The notes beneath the pieces were generated by a model. That model was not told where the DNA came from and searched no databases. It worked only from the letters and a program-made list of their open reading frames with translations. From assembly GCF_000143985.1 (NCBI RefSeq), contig NC_014364.1, forward strand, positions 2,914,001 through 2,978,000: a stretch of 64,000 bases of DNA, written 5' to 3'. The translations under genes and the position numbers were made by a program. Below are positions 33,946 through 41,616 of the stretch, piece by piece; positions within the stretch are counted from its first letter, which is position 1, and every line of letters starts with the position of its first letter. The DNA is from Sediminispirochaeta smaragdinae DSM 11293. Lineage in GTDB: Bacteria; Spirochaetota; Spirochaetia; DSM-16054; Sediminispirochaetaceae.

Positions 33946-35615
33946 GCTTCTACTCCTTCAATAAGGTCGGTAAGGGTGGAACCGGTCACCATGGGATAGA
34001 CATTTTCCTCCTCTTCCACCATGCATTCGATCACCTTCGGACCACGAACCGTCTCAAAATCTTTCAGGACATCCTTCAGTTCACTGGCAGAGGCGACACG
34101 GCGGCCGGCAGCCCCGAGGGCCTCTGCTGCAAGGGCAAAGGAGACACTTCCTCCTATCTTACTCGCATCGAAGCCTCCCCCGTAAAAGGCATCCTGCAGT
34201 TGTTTTATCATCCCCAGGCGCCTGTCATGAATGACCACCACAGTAAGATCCACGTCCAGTTCCGCCGCGCAGGCAAGCTCCTGAATGTTCATCATAAAAG
34301 AGCCGTCACCACTGACAAGCAATACCCGCTTATCGGGCCTTGCCAAGGCCGCGCCGATGGCGGCGGGAAGGCCGAACCCCATGGTACCGAGCCCTCCGGA
34401 CGTAATAAAGCTCCTGCCCCCGTGTACGGGGAAGTATTGGGCGGCATAAATCTGATGCCGCCCAACATCTGTAACGAGGATCGGATCCGGAAAAAAGGTT
34501 TTTACGTTTCTGAGGATGGAGGGAGTCGAAAAGCCGTCATCTCCTCCCGGGAGGGGATGCTCGGATGCGAAGACCGAAAGTTCATCGCTCCAGGATGAGT
34601 CGGAGGATCGTTCCACCTGTTCACGTAAACGAGGAAGGATGTCCTCGATATCACCGACAATGGGCAGGTAGGCCGGAACATTCTTTCCGATCTCCGCAGG
34701 ATCGATGTCGATATGGATAATCTTCGCATCGGAAGCAAAACTGGCCAGGGGACCTGTGGAACGATCTCCGAAGCGGGTTCCCACGGCTATGATAAGATCG
34801 GCTTCGGAAACCGCCTTATTGGCCACAAATCTTCCGTGATAACCGAAAAGCCCAAGATTACGGGGATGTTCGTTGTCCAGAGCCGATTTTCCCATCAGGG
34901 TATGCACAACAGGAATCGAGCTTTTATCAACAAAGGAAGCAAAAGCATCGAAGGCATCGGCAAGAAAGATGCCACCACCTGCAATGATCAGAGGACGTTT
35001 TGCCCCATTGATCATTCCCGCTGCCCGTTTCACCTGTCCGGTATGTCCCTTTATGGTCGGAGCGTAGCCCTCAAGCTGGCGTTTTTTTTCATTCGTCGTC
35101 GAAAACTCGGCAGTTAAGATATCCTTCGGAATGTCGAGCAGGATCGGTCCTTTTCGTCCGGTTGAAGCAAGGTAGACGGCCTGTTCCACTATGGGGCCGA
35201 TCTCTTCGGCCTCCTGTACAAGATAGTTGTGCTTCGTAATGGGAATGGTGATGCCGGTGATATCGACCTCCTGAAACGCATCATTACCGATCATATTCCG
35301 GGGGACCTGACCGGTAATGGCAAGTATCGGAGAACTATCCATATAGGCTGTGGCGATACCGGTCACAAGGTTTGTGGCACCGGGACCGCTTGTGGCCATA
35401 CAAAAGCCGACCTCGCCGCCTGCCCTGGCAAAGCCGTCCGCCATATGTGCCGCTCCCTGCTCATGACGTGCAAGGATGGGACGAATGGTACTGCGGGAAA
35501 GCGCCTCGTATATTGGAAGATTGGCGCCCCCGGGATATGCAAAGATATATCGTGCCCCTTGCCGCTCCAGCTCCTTCACCAAGCGCTTTGCGCCTGTCGA
35601 TTTCCCTTTCTTCAC
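33942..35615 (-). CDS. ilvB: Acetolactate synthase large subunit
   Basis: A 557-residue thiamine diphosphate enzyme that condenses pyruvate into acetolactate, the first common step of valine and leucine synthesis. YIFAYPGGANLPIYEAL starts the pyrimidine-binding domain; the catalytic glutamate lies in RHEQGAAHMADG; GDGSFMMNIQELA is the ThDP/metal motif near residue 440. The start is a GTG at 35615 preceded by GGAGGTGGAAC. It is controlled by an attenuator: promoter 35838-35866, Val/Leu-rich leader peptide 35700-35795, and terminator 35644-35680 all lie upstream in the right order. Confidence 0.96.
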   Translation of the reverse strand: MKKGKSTGAKRLVKELERQGARYIFAYPGGANLPIYEALSRSTIRPILARHEQGAAHMADGFARAGGEVGFCMATSGPGATNLVTGIATAYMDSSPILAITGQVPRNMIGNDAFQEVDITGITIPITKHNYLVQEAEEIGPIVEQAVYLASTGRKGPILLDIPKDILTAEFSTTNEKKRQLEGYAPTIKGHTGQVKRAAGMINGAKRPLIIAGGGIFLADAFDAFASFVDKSSIPVVHTLMGKSALDNEHPRNLGLFGYHGRFVANKAVSEADLIIAVGTRFGDRSTGPLASFASDAKIIHIDIDPAEIGKNVPAYLPIVGDIEDILPRLREQVERSSDSSWSDELSVFASEHPLPGGDDGFSTPSILRNVKTFFPDPILVTDVGRHQIYAAQYFPVHGGRSFITSGGLGTMGFGLPAAIGAALARPDKRVLLVSGDGSFMMNIQELACAAELDVDLTVVVIHDRRLGMIKQLQDAFYGGGFDASKIGGSVSFALAAEALGAAGRRVASASELKDVLKDFETVRGPKVIECMVEEEENVYPMVTGSTLTDLIEGVEA

Positions 35616-35643
35616 GTTCCACCTCCGGCGATAATCTCGGAAA

Positions 35644-35680
35644 CAAAAAAAGGGCCTGTCGCCAATCGGCGGCAGGCCCT
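35644..35680 (-). terminator. Attenuator terminator before ilvB
   Basis: On the minus strand GGGCCTG and CAGGCCC form the base of a GC-rich hairpin extended by CCGCC/GGCGA, followed by seven T residues. It lies between the leader peptide stop and the ilvB start. An upstream GCAGGTC (35717-35723), within the last leader codons, can pair with GGCCTGC of the 5' arm (one G-U pair) as an antiterminator. Confidence 0.92.
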
Positions 35681-35699
35681 GGAATTGCTCCGGTATTCC

Positions 35700-35795
35700 C
35701 TATCCGCTTCTTCGGCGACCTGCGTCAACGACTACTAGTACGACTACTACGAGAACAGATAGAGATACGACAAGATTTCGTACAGTCGCCGTCAT
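35700..35795 (-). CDS. ilv operon leader peptide (Val/Leu attenuation)
   Basis: A 31-residue reading frame that starts MTATVRN, continues LVVSLSVLVVVVLVVV, and ends DAGRRRSG. Fourteen of the sixteen central residues are valine or leucine, a composition that marks attenuator leaders of branched-chain operons. AGGAG lies eleven bases before the ATG; a GTG two codons upstream, closer to the AGGAG, may be the real start. When charged tRNA-Val or tRNA-Leu is short, a ribosome stalled in the run would leave GCAGGTC free to open the terminator. Mechanism is inferred from the family of leaders; the peptide and hairpin are directly visible. Confidence 0.88.
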   Translation of the reverse strand: MTATVRNLVVSLSVLVVVVLVVVDAGRRRSG

Positions 35796-35837
35796 CGACA
35801 CAAAACTCCTATGGATAGGTTCAAGCTTATGGAAGAG

Positions 35838-35866
35838 AGTGTAAATCTATGCTACGCTTCGGTCAA
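35838..35866 (-). promoter_or_regulatory. Promoter of the ilvB leader
   Basis: Minus-strand TTGACC (35861-35866) and TACACT (35838-35843) are 17 bases apart. Transcription would start near 35831, about 35 bases before the leader ATG. The promoter lies just ahead of the queH start chosen here. Confidence 0.7.
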
Positions 35867-35867
35867 G

Positions 35868-36422
35868 ATGGTAACGGAAGAAAAAGGTGGAAAGATACTG
35901 CTTCATGCATGTTGTGCTCCCTGTGCCGCCCCTTCGGCCGAGAGACTTTTAGAGGAGGGGTTCCTCCCCACCCTTTTTTACTCAAATCCGAATATCGCAC
36001 CTGAGGCAGAATGGAAACGGCGGCTTGAGGCCCTGGAAGTACTCGCAGAAGCCTTCAAACTCCCGCTTATCGTGGAGAGCTACGACCATGCATCCTGGCT
36101 CGCTTTGGTCCGCGGCCTGGAAAGCGAACCGGAAAGGGGAGGACGCTGCACTATCTGCTTTCGCAGATCAATCGATGCGGCGGCAGAGGAGGCACGGCGC
36201 CTGAATATTCCCCGTTTTACAACAACGCTGACCCTCAGCCCTCTGAAGAACGCCCGCCTTATATGTGAACTCGGTAACCGGCACGAAGGCTTTCTTGAGC
36301 GGGATTTCAAAAAAAAGGGCGGTGTGGCCAGAAGCGTCGAACTGTGCCGAAGCCTTGGACTCTACCGCCAAAACTACTGCGGATGCGAATTCAGCCTTCG
36401 ACCCGGGCAATATAATCCTTAA
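35868..36422 (+). CDS. queH: Epoxyqueuosine reductase QueH
   Basis: A 184-residue QueH (DUF208) protein that reduces epoxyqueuosine to queuosine in tRNA, the last step of queuosine synthesis, without the cobalamin used by QueG. Cysteine motifs are HACCAPC near the N terminus, GRCTICF in the middle and NYCGCEFS near the C terminus, which bind a 4Fe-4S cluster and a second metal in characterised QueH. In-frame ATGs at 35811 and 35829 would add up to 19 residues, but none has a ribosome site, and the ilv promoter occupies that stretch, so the start just before KILLHACC is preferred. It overlaps the convergent NDK-like gene by 32 bases. Confidence 0.9.
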   Translation: MVTEEKGGKILLHACCAPCAAPSAERLLEEGFLPTLFYSNPNIAPEAEWKRRLEALEVLAEAFKLPLIVESYDHASWLALVRGLESEPERGGRCTICFRRSIDAAAEEARRLNIPRFTTTLTLSPLKNARLICELGNRHEGFLERDFKKKGGVARSVELCRSLGLYRQNYCGCEFSLRPGQYNP

Positions 36423-37608
36423 GCACCCTTCCGCAGTTGTTCTCTTCAATTTTCAGGATCTTCATCTCACGTTTGGCATTCTCCGGTGAATCGGAGGCAT
36501 GCGCGGTGTTTACCATGACATTGCTCCCGAACTCCCGGCGGACGGTTCCTCCCGGCGCCTTTGTAGGATCGGTAGGTCCAAGCACATCCCGTATCTTCTT
36601 GACGGCATCGATCCCCTCGTATATCAGCACCATGCTCTTCACCTTCCCCGGATTGTGCTGTTCATCCACAGGACAATCCTCGGGTCGAATGCCCGACATA
36701 AATTCGACAATCTGTCCGAACTGGTCCTCGGCATAGTAGACACCAAAGGTGTTGGTAATCTCGCGCCGAAGCTCCTCCCCTATCGAAATTCCGAACTCCC
36801 GCTCCAGCGTGGCCGTCGCCTTCTTACCGAATACCGGAGAAAGCTTATCACGCAAAACATTTTTTACCGGTCCGTAAAACTCCAGGGCCTGGGCTACCGA
36901 CATGCGCTGCACCTTACAACCGATAATACGCAGACCGGTGCGGCTGAACATATCGATAATGGTCCCCGGCCGGCTGGATGCAAACTGCCAGTTATCGGGT
37001 TTGATGATAACAAGAGTCCGTTCAATCTTTTCCGGCTCGGGATAGGTCATATTGTCGATCAAATTCGGTTCACTGTCGATGAAGTCGGCAAAGACCTTCA
37101 TATGCTTCAGTGCTGTCTCCTGATTTCGGGGAGTCATCACCGCAGGTTCAAAGTAGCGCACATTGTGGGGATTTTCTCTATCGAGAATAAGATCGGCATA
37201 GGTATCCCGAATCGTCTCGCCCGTAAGCGATTCCGGACCCCGATTTTCCTGGTACAGGGCACCGGCGACATCCGAGAGCTTTTTACAGGCATCTGTACCT
37301 CGGAAGAGCATCATAAGCACCCGATGCCGTCGCCCACCGCTAGGTACGAAATTCTGACGGACATAGTCGGCAAGAAGCCTTCCTGCGGAAGGCAAATTGA
37401 CATCCTCGTGATGGGGAGGCGTGTTTTGTTCAAGGGAAGCAGCATAGGCCTCGGCAAGTTCCTTTGAGGGAGCAAAAATCTGTGACCCAACCAACTCAAG
37501 GTCGAGACGGGACAGAAGCCGAGAAATGACACCGCCGGTTCTACTTTTTGCAATGGTATAGGGCGTAGCCAGAATATAGGAAATTTCGTCGCTTTTCTCT
37601 TTCTCCAT
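36391..37608 (-). CDS. Two-domain nucleoside-diphosphate-kinase-like protein
   Basis: A 405-residue protein with two NDK-like domains. The C-terminal one (residues about 195-390) starts TLVIIKPDNWQFA and keeps the phosphohistidine motif VMVNTAHASDSPENA, but has an insertion of about seventy residues. The N-terminal one (about 10-180) starts YILATPYTIAKSRTGG and lacks the active histidine (NVRYFEPAVMTP). Ordinary NDK is about 140 residues, so this is an unusual, apparently duplicated form in which one half has lost the catalytic residue. AGAGG precedes the ATG. It lies 28 bases after the sphingolipid gene pair, possibly as the last gene of that operon. Real NDK activity is plausible but unproven. 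Confidence 0.75.
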   Translation of the reverse strand: MEKEKSDEISYILATPYTIAKSRTGGVISRLLSRLDLELVGSQIFAPSKELAEAYAASLEQNTPPHHEDVNLPSAGRLLADYVRQNFVPSGGRRHRVLMMLFRGTDACKKLSDVAGALYQENRGPESLTGETIRDTYADLILDRENPHNVRYFEPAVMTPRNQETALKHMKVFADFIDSEPNLIDNMTYPEPEKIERTLVIIKPDNWQFASSRPGTIIDMFSRTGLRIIGCKVQRMSVAQALEFYGPVKNVLRDKLSPVFGKKATATLEREFGISIGEELRREITNTFGVYYAEDQFGQIVEFMSGIRPEDCPVDEQHNPGKVKSMVLIYEGIDAVKKIRDVLGPTDPTKAPGGTVRREFGSNVMVNTAHASDSPENAKREMKILKIEENNCGRVLKDYIARVEG

Positions 37609-37636
37609 ACATTAATCCTCTTGTTTCTCGAATTCT

Positions 37637-38860
37637 TTAGATAATATGCAGCTTTTTTGCCTCTTCTTCGGCAATATCCAAGAACATATCCAATTCAGCA
37701 TCCGTATGAATGGACATGTAGCTGGTTCTGATAAGCGCCCGGTTCGGAGGAACGGCAGGACTAATAACGGGATTGACATAGATGCCCCGTTCAAAGAGGG
37801 CCTTCCAGAACATGAAGGTTTTTTCATTATCGCCGATAATCAGGGGAATAATCGGAGTCGATGCTGTTCCAATCTCAAAACCGAGAGAGGTAAAACCGTC
37901 AAGCATCTTTCGGGCTATCTGCTGAAGGCGATGGATGCGCTCGGGTTCGGTCTCAATAATATTCAGGGCTTCCAACGCAGCTGCTACATTGGAGGGAGGC
38001 ATGGAAGCACTGAATATGAGGGGCCGGGCAAAATGACGGATATAATCGATAATGTCCCTGTCCCCGGCAACGAAACCGCCGATGGAACCAAAAGCCTTTG
38101 AAAAGGTACACATGGTCAGATCGGTAAGCAGACTGTCGCCATAGTATTCACAGGTACCTCGACCGGTCTCTCCGACCACTCCGATGGCATGGGCCTCATC
38201 AAGATAGAGAGCCGCACCATAGGTATCGGCAATGGCCTTTAGCTGTGGAAGCGGTGCAATATCCCCCTCCATGGAAAAGACGCCGTCGGTAACCAAAAGC
38301 TTCGGAGTGGATACAGGCAATTTACGTAAGACCCCTTCCAGGTCTTCGAGATTATTGTGGCGGTAGCGGTGAAGCGTAACCTCCCGATGCAGGCCCCGGG
38401 CCAAGAAAATTCCATCCATGATCGATGCGTGATTATATTTATCACTGATTACATGGGATCCCCTGGTGGCAAGGGCGGAAATAGCACCAAGATTGGTCTG
38501 ATATCCCGTGGTAAAGCAGATGGCGGAATCTCTTCCGACGAAGGAGGCCAAACGCCCCTCCAACTCTTCATGGAGGTCGAGGGTCCCGTTCATAAACCGG
38601 GAACCGGAACAACTTGTCCCATACTTTCGAACCGCCGCTTCAGCCGCTTCCTTTAAACGAGGATCCAATGCCAGCCCAAGATAGTTGTTGGAACCTGCCA
38701 TAAAAAGTTCGCGTCCCTCGATCACGACCTTGGAACCGCGATATGCTTCGATCGGCCGGAAAAAGGGGTAAAGGCCGCTTTCTCTTGCCTGATCTGCTTC
38801 CCGATACTCATGACAAGGCTCAAAAATAGGCTTCATGGCCCTTTCGGAACTAATGTTCAT
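37637..38860 (-). CDS. Serine palmitoyltransferase-like alpha-oxoamine synthase
   Basis: A 407-residue PLP enzyme of the alpha-oxoamine synthase family (KBL, BioF, HemA, SPT). YLGLALDPRLKEA, the substrate-binding GTSCSGSRFMNGT, LYLDEAHAIGVVGETGRG and the PLP-lysine motif MCTFSKAFGSIGGF (about residue 257) are all present. The family ties an acyl-CoA or acyl-ACP to an amino acid. Assignment to serine palmitoyltransferase, which makes 3-ketosphinganine, rests on the adjacent reductase, which closely resembles 3-ketodihydrosphingosine reductase. Its start overlaps that gene's stop (ATGA). Alternative identities are glycine C-acetyltransferase (but no threonine dehydrogenase is adjacent) and BioF (no bio genes). 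Confidence 0.78.
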   Translation of the reverse strand: MNISSERAMKPIFEPCHEYREADQARESGLYPFFRPIEAYRGSKVVIEGRELFMAGSNNYLGLALDPRLKEAAEAAVRKYGTSCSGSRFMNGTLDLHEELEGRLASFVGRDSAICFTTGYQTNLGAISALATRGSHVISDKYNHASIMDGIFLARGLHREVTLHRYRHNNLEDLEGVLRKLPVSTPKLLVTDGVFSMEGDIAPLPQLKAIADTYGAALYLDEAHAIGVVGETGRGTCEYYGDSLLTDLTMCTFSKAFGSIGGFVAGDRDIIDYIRHFARPLIFSASMPPSNVAAALEALNIIETEPERIHRLQQIARKMLDGFTSLGFEIGTASTPIIPLIIGDNEKTFMFWKALFERGIYVNPVISPAVPPNRALIRTSYMSIHTDAELDMFLDIAEEEAKKLHII

Positions 38861-39702
38861 AGCTGATCTTCCTTTCTATCATTTTGTTTTTGTCGCTGAT
38901 ATCTTCTTACCTCACGATCCATAACGGAGCGGACGAATCCGGGACAGAATCGTGAAAGAAGATAGACCATTTTCGCCTCCGATCCCGGGATAATGAGAAA
39001 TTTCTTTTTGTATATCCCCTCGAGTAGAGCCGCCGCTACCCTATTGGGAGACAGGAGTCTCACATTTCCGCTTACAGCCCTGGTTTCCGGTGGCTTTGTT
39101 CGATCTTCCTGCTGAAGTTGTGGCGTATCGGTATCGGGAGGGCACAGGACCGAAACACCAATCCCCCTGGGTTTCAGCTCTCCCCTAAGCGCCTCGGAAA
39201 ACCCCATGACCGCAAATTTTGTCGCCCCGTAGGCCGTGTATCCGAAGGTACCGACAAATCCTGCAACCGAAGAAACCGTAACAATATGCCCACCAGAACT
39301 CATATGTGCAAGAGACGACTGAACAAAATTCCATGTCCCTGTTATATTGATATCAACCATGTTTTGATATTCTTGAAATGGTAACTGCTGAAAATAATCC
39401 GGATAGGCAGTCCCGGCACAGGTGACTAGGATATCGGGAGCCCCGGCGGATGTAACCGCTTTGCCAATGGCATCATCCACATCCCTTCGATTGGAAACAT
39501 CGACCCGGAAGGTATGGACGGCTTTCGGATAGCGTACATTCAAAGCCTGGCCGACAGCCCCTAAGCGCTCCGTGCCCCGGGCGAAAAGAGCCACGCTTGC
39601 ACCCTCGGCAAGAAAAGCCTCTGCCGCTGCCCGCCCGATACCACTTGATCCCCCGCTGATATAGACCAGCCTCCCAAGGAAGCTTCCGGAGGAACGGCTC
39701 AT
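38857..39702 (-). CDS. SDR family, 3-ketodihydrosphingosine reductase-like
   Basis: A 281-residue short-chain dehydrogenase. VYISGGSSGIGRAAAEAF is the NADP-binding motif, CAGTAYPDYF, the catalytic serine VSSVAGFVG and YGATKFAVMGF follow. The sequence VLCPPDTDTPQLQQEDRTK is characteristic of eukaryotic 3-ketodihydrosphingosine reductases (KDSR), as is the C-terminal hydrophobic stretch with basic tail (RQKQNDRKEDQL) that would hold it at the membrane. The ATG at 39702 has GGGAG upstream and overlaps the MarR stop (ATGA). With the SPT-like enzyme downstream it would form sphinganine from serine and an acyl thioester. Confidence 0.8.
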   Translation of the reverse strand: MSRSSGSFLGRLVYISGGSSGIGRAAAEAFLAEGASVALFARGTERLGAVGQALNVRYPKAVHTFRVDVSNRRDVDDAIGKAVTSAGAPDILVTCAGTAYPDYFQQLPFQEYQNMVDINITGTWNFVQSSLAHMSSGGHIVTVSSVAGFVGTFGYTAYGATKFAVMGFSEALRGELKPRGIGVSVLCPPDTDTPQLQQEDRTKPPETRAVSGNVRLLSPNRVAAALLEGIYKKKFLIIPGSEAKMVYLLSRFCPGFVRSVMDREVRRYQRQKQNDRKEDQL

Positions 39703-40223
39703 AGCCCAGCTCCCAAGGATTCGCTCTTTTTTCGGGCAAGAAGCCAACTGCTTAATTCCCTGTAGTAGCTTCCCTCGAGATGGCTGACAGCCTCGGTAAG
39801 CACATTAATAAGCTGTCGTCGCTTTTCGTCGTTATCGAGGGCATGAAGGATATTGGCGGCTATGACCCGATCGACCCGATCATGGTCCCGCTGGATTGCC
39901 CTTCCCGCCTCGGTCAGTTCAAGGCCGTAAGACCTCCGATCCCGGTTGCTTTTTACCCGCTTTATCCATCCACGATGAACAAGGCGGTTGATACTACTGG
40001 TCACCGTACTCCCGGGAAGCGACATAATATCCCTCAGCTCCTTGATGATGATGTCGGGCTTTAACCAAACAAGGCCCATCAGCTGTAGATCGATAGGAGG
40101 AATATTATTCAAACTCGGAGCCCAGGCTCCGGGAAAGCGAACGGCATTAATAAGTGCATGAATAAGAATATTCAATTCTTCAATTTGCTTCCCGGGATAG
40201 AGTACCGGATCTGTTTCTTCCAT
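39699..40223 (-). CDS. MarR-family transcriptional regulator
   Basis: A 174-residue winged-helix protein. The HTH is at LRDIMSLPGSTVTSSINRLVHRGWIKRV with the wing SNRDRRSYGLELTEAGR, as in MarR proteins, flanked by dimerisation helices. It starts the translationally coupled MarR-SDR-SPT operon and so probably controls sphingolipid synthesis, perhaps sensing a fatty acid or lipid. It is divergent from the YgeY-like hydrolase gene. Confidence 0.85.
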   Translation of the reverse strand: MEETDPVLYPGKQIEELNILIHALINAVRFPGAWAPSLNNIPPIDLQLMGLVWLKPDIIIKELRDIMSLPGSTVTSSINRLVHRGWIKRVKSNRDRRSYGLELTEAGRAIQRDHDRVDRVIAANILHALDNDEKRRQLINVLTEAVSHLEGSYYRELSSWLLARKKSESLGAGL

Positions 40224-40302
40224 AGCGCATTTAAATTATCATAAAAAAAAGAGAAAAGGAAGCTTAACACTTCGTAAGTTTTCTAATAAAACCGTTTTCA
40301 AG

Positions 40303-40331
40303 TTGAACGAATTTCGTATTTCTTGTAAGCT
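40303..40331 (+). promoter_or_regulatory. Promoter of the YgeY-like gene
   Basis: TTGAAC (40303-40308) and TAAGCT (40326-40331) are 17 bases apart, 32 bases before the ATG. The -10 element is poor, so this is tentative. Confidence 0.35.
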
Positions 40332-40362
40332 ATGGCGAGATACGGACTGCTGGAGGTGTGTC

Positions 40363-41565
40363 ATGGAAACAGTTGCTATTGCTGGAAAAATCTCTTCGTA
40401 TATGGAACAAAATAAGGCAGAAATCGTCACATTTCTCCGAAATTTTGTTGCAATCAAAAGCGTGACCTATGAGGAAGAGGCGGCGGTGCGGTGGTATGCC
40501 GACCAATTGAAGAATTTCGGGTTTGATGAGGTGCGAATAGACCCGGTAGGAAACTGTATTGGGAGGATCGGATCGGGAAAGACCGTTCTCCTTTTCGATG
40601 CCCACATCGATACGGTGGAACCTGGTAAGGTTGAAGATTGGGGAATGGATCCTCTCAGATCAAGCTATGAGGATGGAATCATCAGGGGCCGAGGCGCGGT
40701 GGATGACAAGGCGTGTCTTACAGGATTCGCCTTTGCCGGAAAGGCGCTGAAGGAGTTGCATCTTGACGGAGATTATACCATGTGGGTCTCTGCCAGTATC
40801 AGCGAAGAAGATGTCGAAGGCTCCTGCGTCAAGGCAATGATGGAAGAAAACAAGGATATCAAACCTGATTACATCGTTGTCGGAGAAGCAAGCGAAATGC
40901 GCATCATCCGAGGTCATAAGGGACGGGCCCTTATCAAGGTGGAGGTGAAGGGAAAGGCCGCCCATGCCAGCGCAGCCTGGAGGGGGGAAAACGCCCTGAT
41001 AAAGGCCCTGCCTCTAATCAAGGGGATCGACGACATGAAAGAGTTTGTAAAGGATCCCTTTCTCGGAGGTGGTTCAATCGAAGTAACGAAGGTGGACTGC
41101 GATACCCCAAGCCTCAATACCATCCCCGGAAGGGTGACGGTGACAATGGACCGCCGTATAAGCTGCGGAGAAAGCGTACAAGATCTTCTGAACGAGGTAA
41201 AACCCTTGGTGGATCAGGTGGGAGGAAAGGCATCCATCGATGTGGAAAGGGTTACCACCTATACCGGTTACCAGATCGAACAGGAAGACTATTTTCCAAG
41301 CTGGGTCATTCCCGAAGATCATGTACTGATCGCTACCGGCGTTACAACCTTTAAAACACTATTCGACCGAGATCCTGTTGTAGGGTCCTGGGATTTCTGC
41401 ACAAACGCAACTCATCTCTGCGGTCGTACCGGTATTCCGGCCATCGGCTTCGGTCCCGGAGACGGATCACTGTGCCATTCCACCCAAGACAAGGTATTGG
41501 ATTCCGAAGTAGTTGATGCGGCAAAATTCTACGCCCTTTTTCCTCTCGCCATGGCGGGAAAATAG
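40363..41565 (+). CDS. YgeY-like M20 family hydrolase
   Basis: A 400-residue zinc peptidase-family hydrolase (ArgE/DapE group). FDAHIDTVE and GRGAVDDKACL give the first metal ligands, SISEEDVEGS the catalytic glutamate, VVGEASEMRI the next ligand, and the final histidine lies in LCHSTQDKV. It closely fits the YgeY group, which is linked by genome context to selenium-dependent molybdenum hydroxylases. The ATG at 40363 has TGGAGG upstream. In E. coli ygeY lies directly beside ygeW and hyuA; here those genes are 31-26 kb away, yet the same metabolic role is likely. It may act on a carbamoyl or acyl amino acid intermediate. Confidence 0.87.
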   Translation: METVAIAGKISSYMEQNKAEIVTFLRNFVAIKSVTYEEEAAVRWYADQLKNFGFDEVRIDPVGNCIGRIGSGKTVLLFDAHIDTVEPGKVEDWGMDPLRSSYEDGIIRGRGAVDDKACLTGFAFAGKALKELHLDGDYTMWVSASISEEDVEGSCVKAMMEENKDIKPDYIVVGEASEMRIIRGHKGRALIKVEVKGKAAHASAAWRGENALIKALPLIKGIDDMKEFVKDPFLGGGSIEVTKVDCDTPSLNTIPGRVTVTMDRRISCGESVQDLLNEVKPLVDQVGGKASIDVERVTTYTGYQIEQEDYFPSWVIPEDHVLIATGVTTFKTLFDRDPVVGSWDFCTNATHLCGRTGIPAIGFGPGDGSLCHSTQDKVLDSEVVDAAKFYALFPLAMAGK

Positions 41566-41578
41566 AGCATTGTCCCCC

Positions 41579-41601
41579 GCCCCGCTCCCGAAAAGCGGGG
41601 C
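41579..41601. terminator. Stem-loop between convergent genes
   Basis: GCCCCGCT and AGCGGGGC form a perfect eight-base stem with a seven-base loop between the YgeY-like and histidine kinase genes. No strong T run follows on either strand, so it is a probable but weak bidirectional terminator. Confidence 0.5.
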
Positions 41602-41616
41602 AATTAGGGGAAAGCA

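Noticed and set aside
37637-38860. Calling the PLP enzyme glycine C-acetyltransferase or BioF
   Set aside because: No threonine dehydrogenase or biotin genes are adjacent, while a KDSR-like reductase is translationally coupled.
40250-40325. Possible MarR operator (ACGAATTTCGT-like repeats)
   Set aside because: Repeats are short and imperfect; not distinguishable from AT-rich background.
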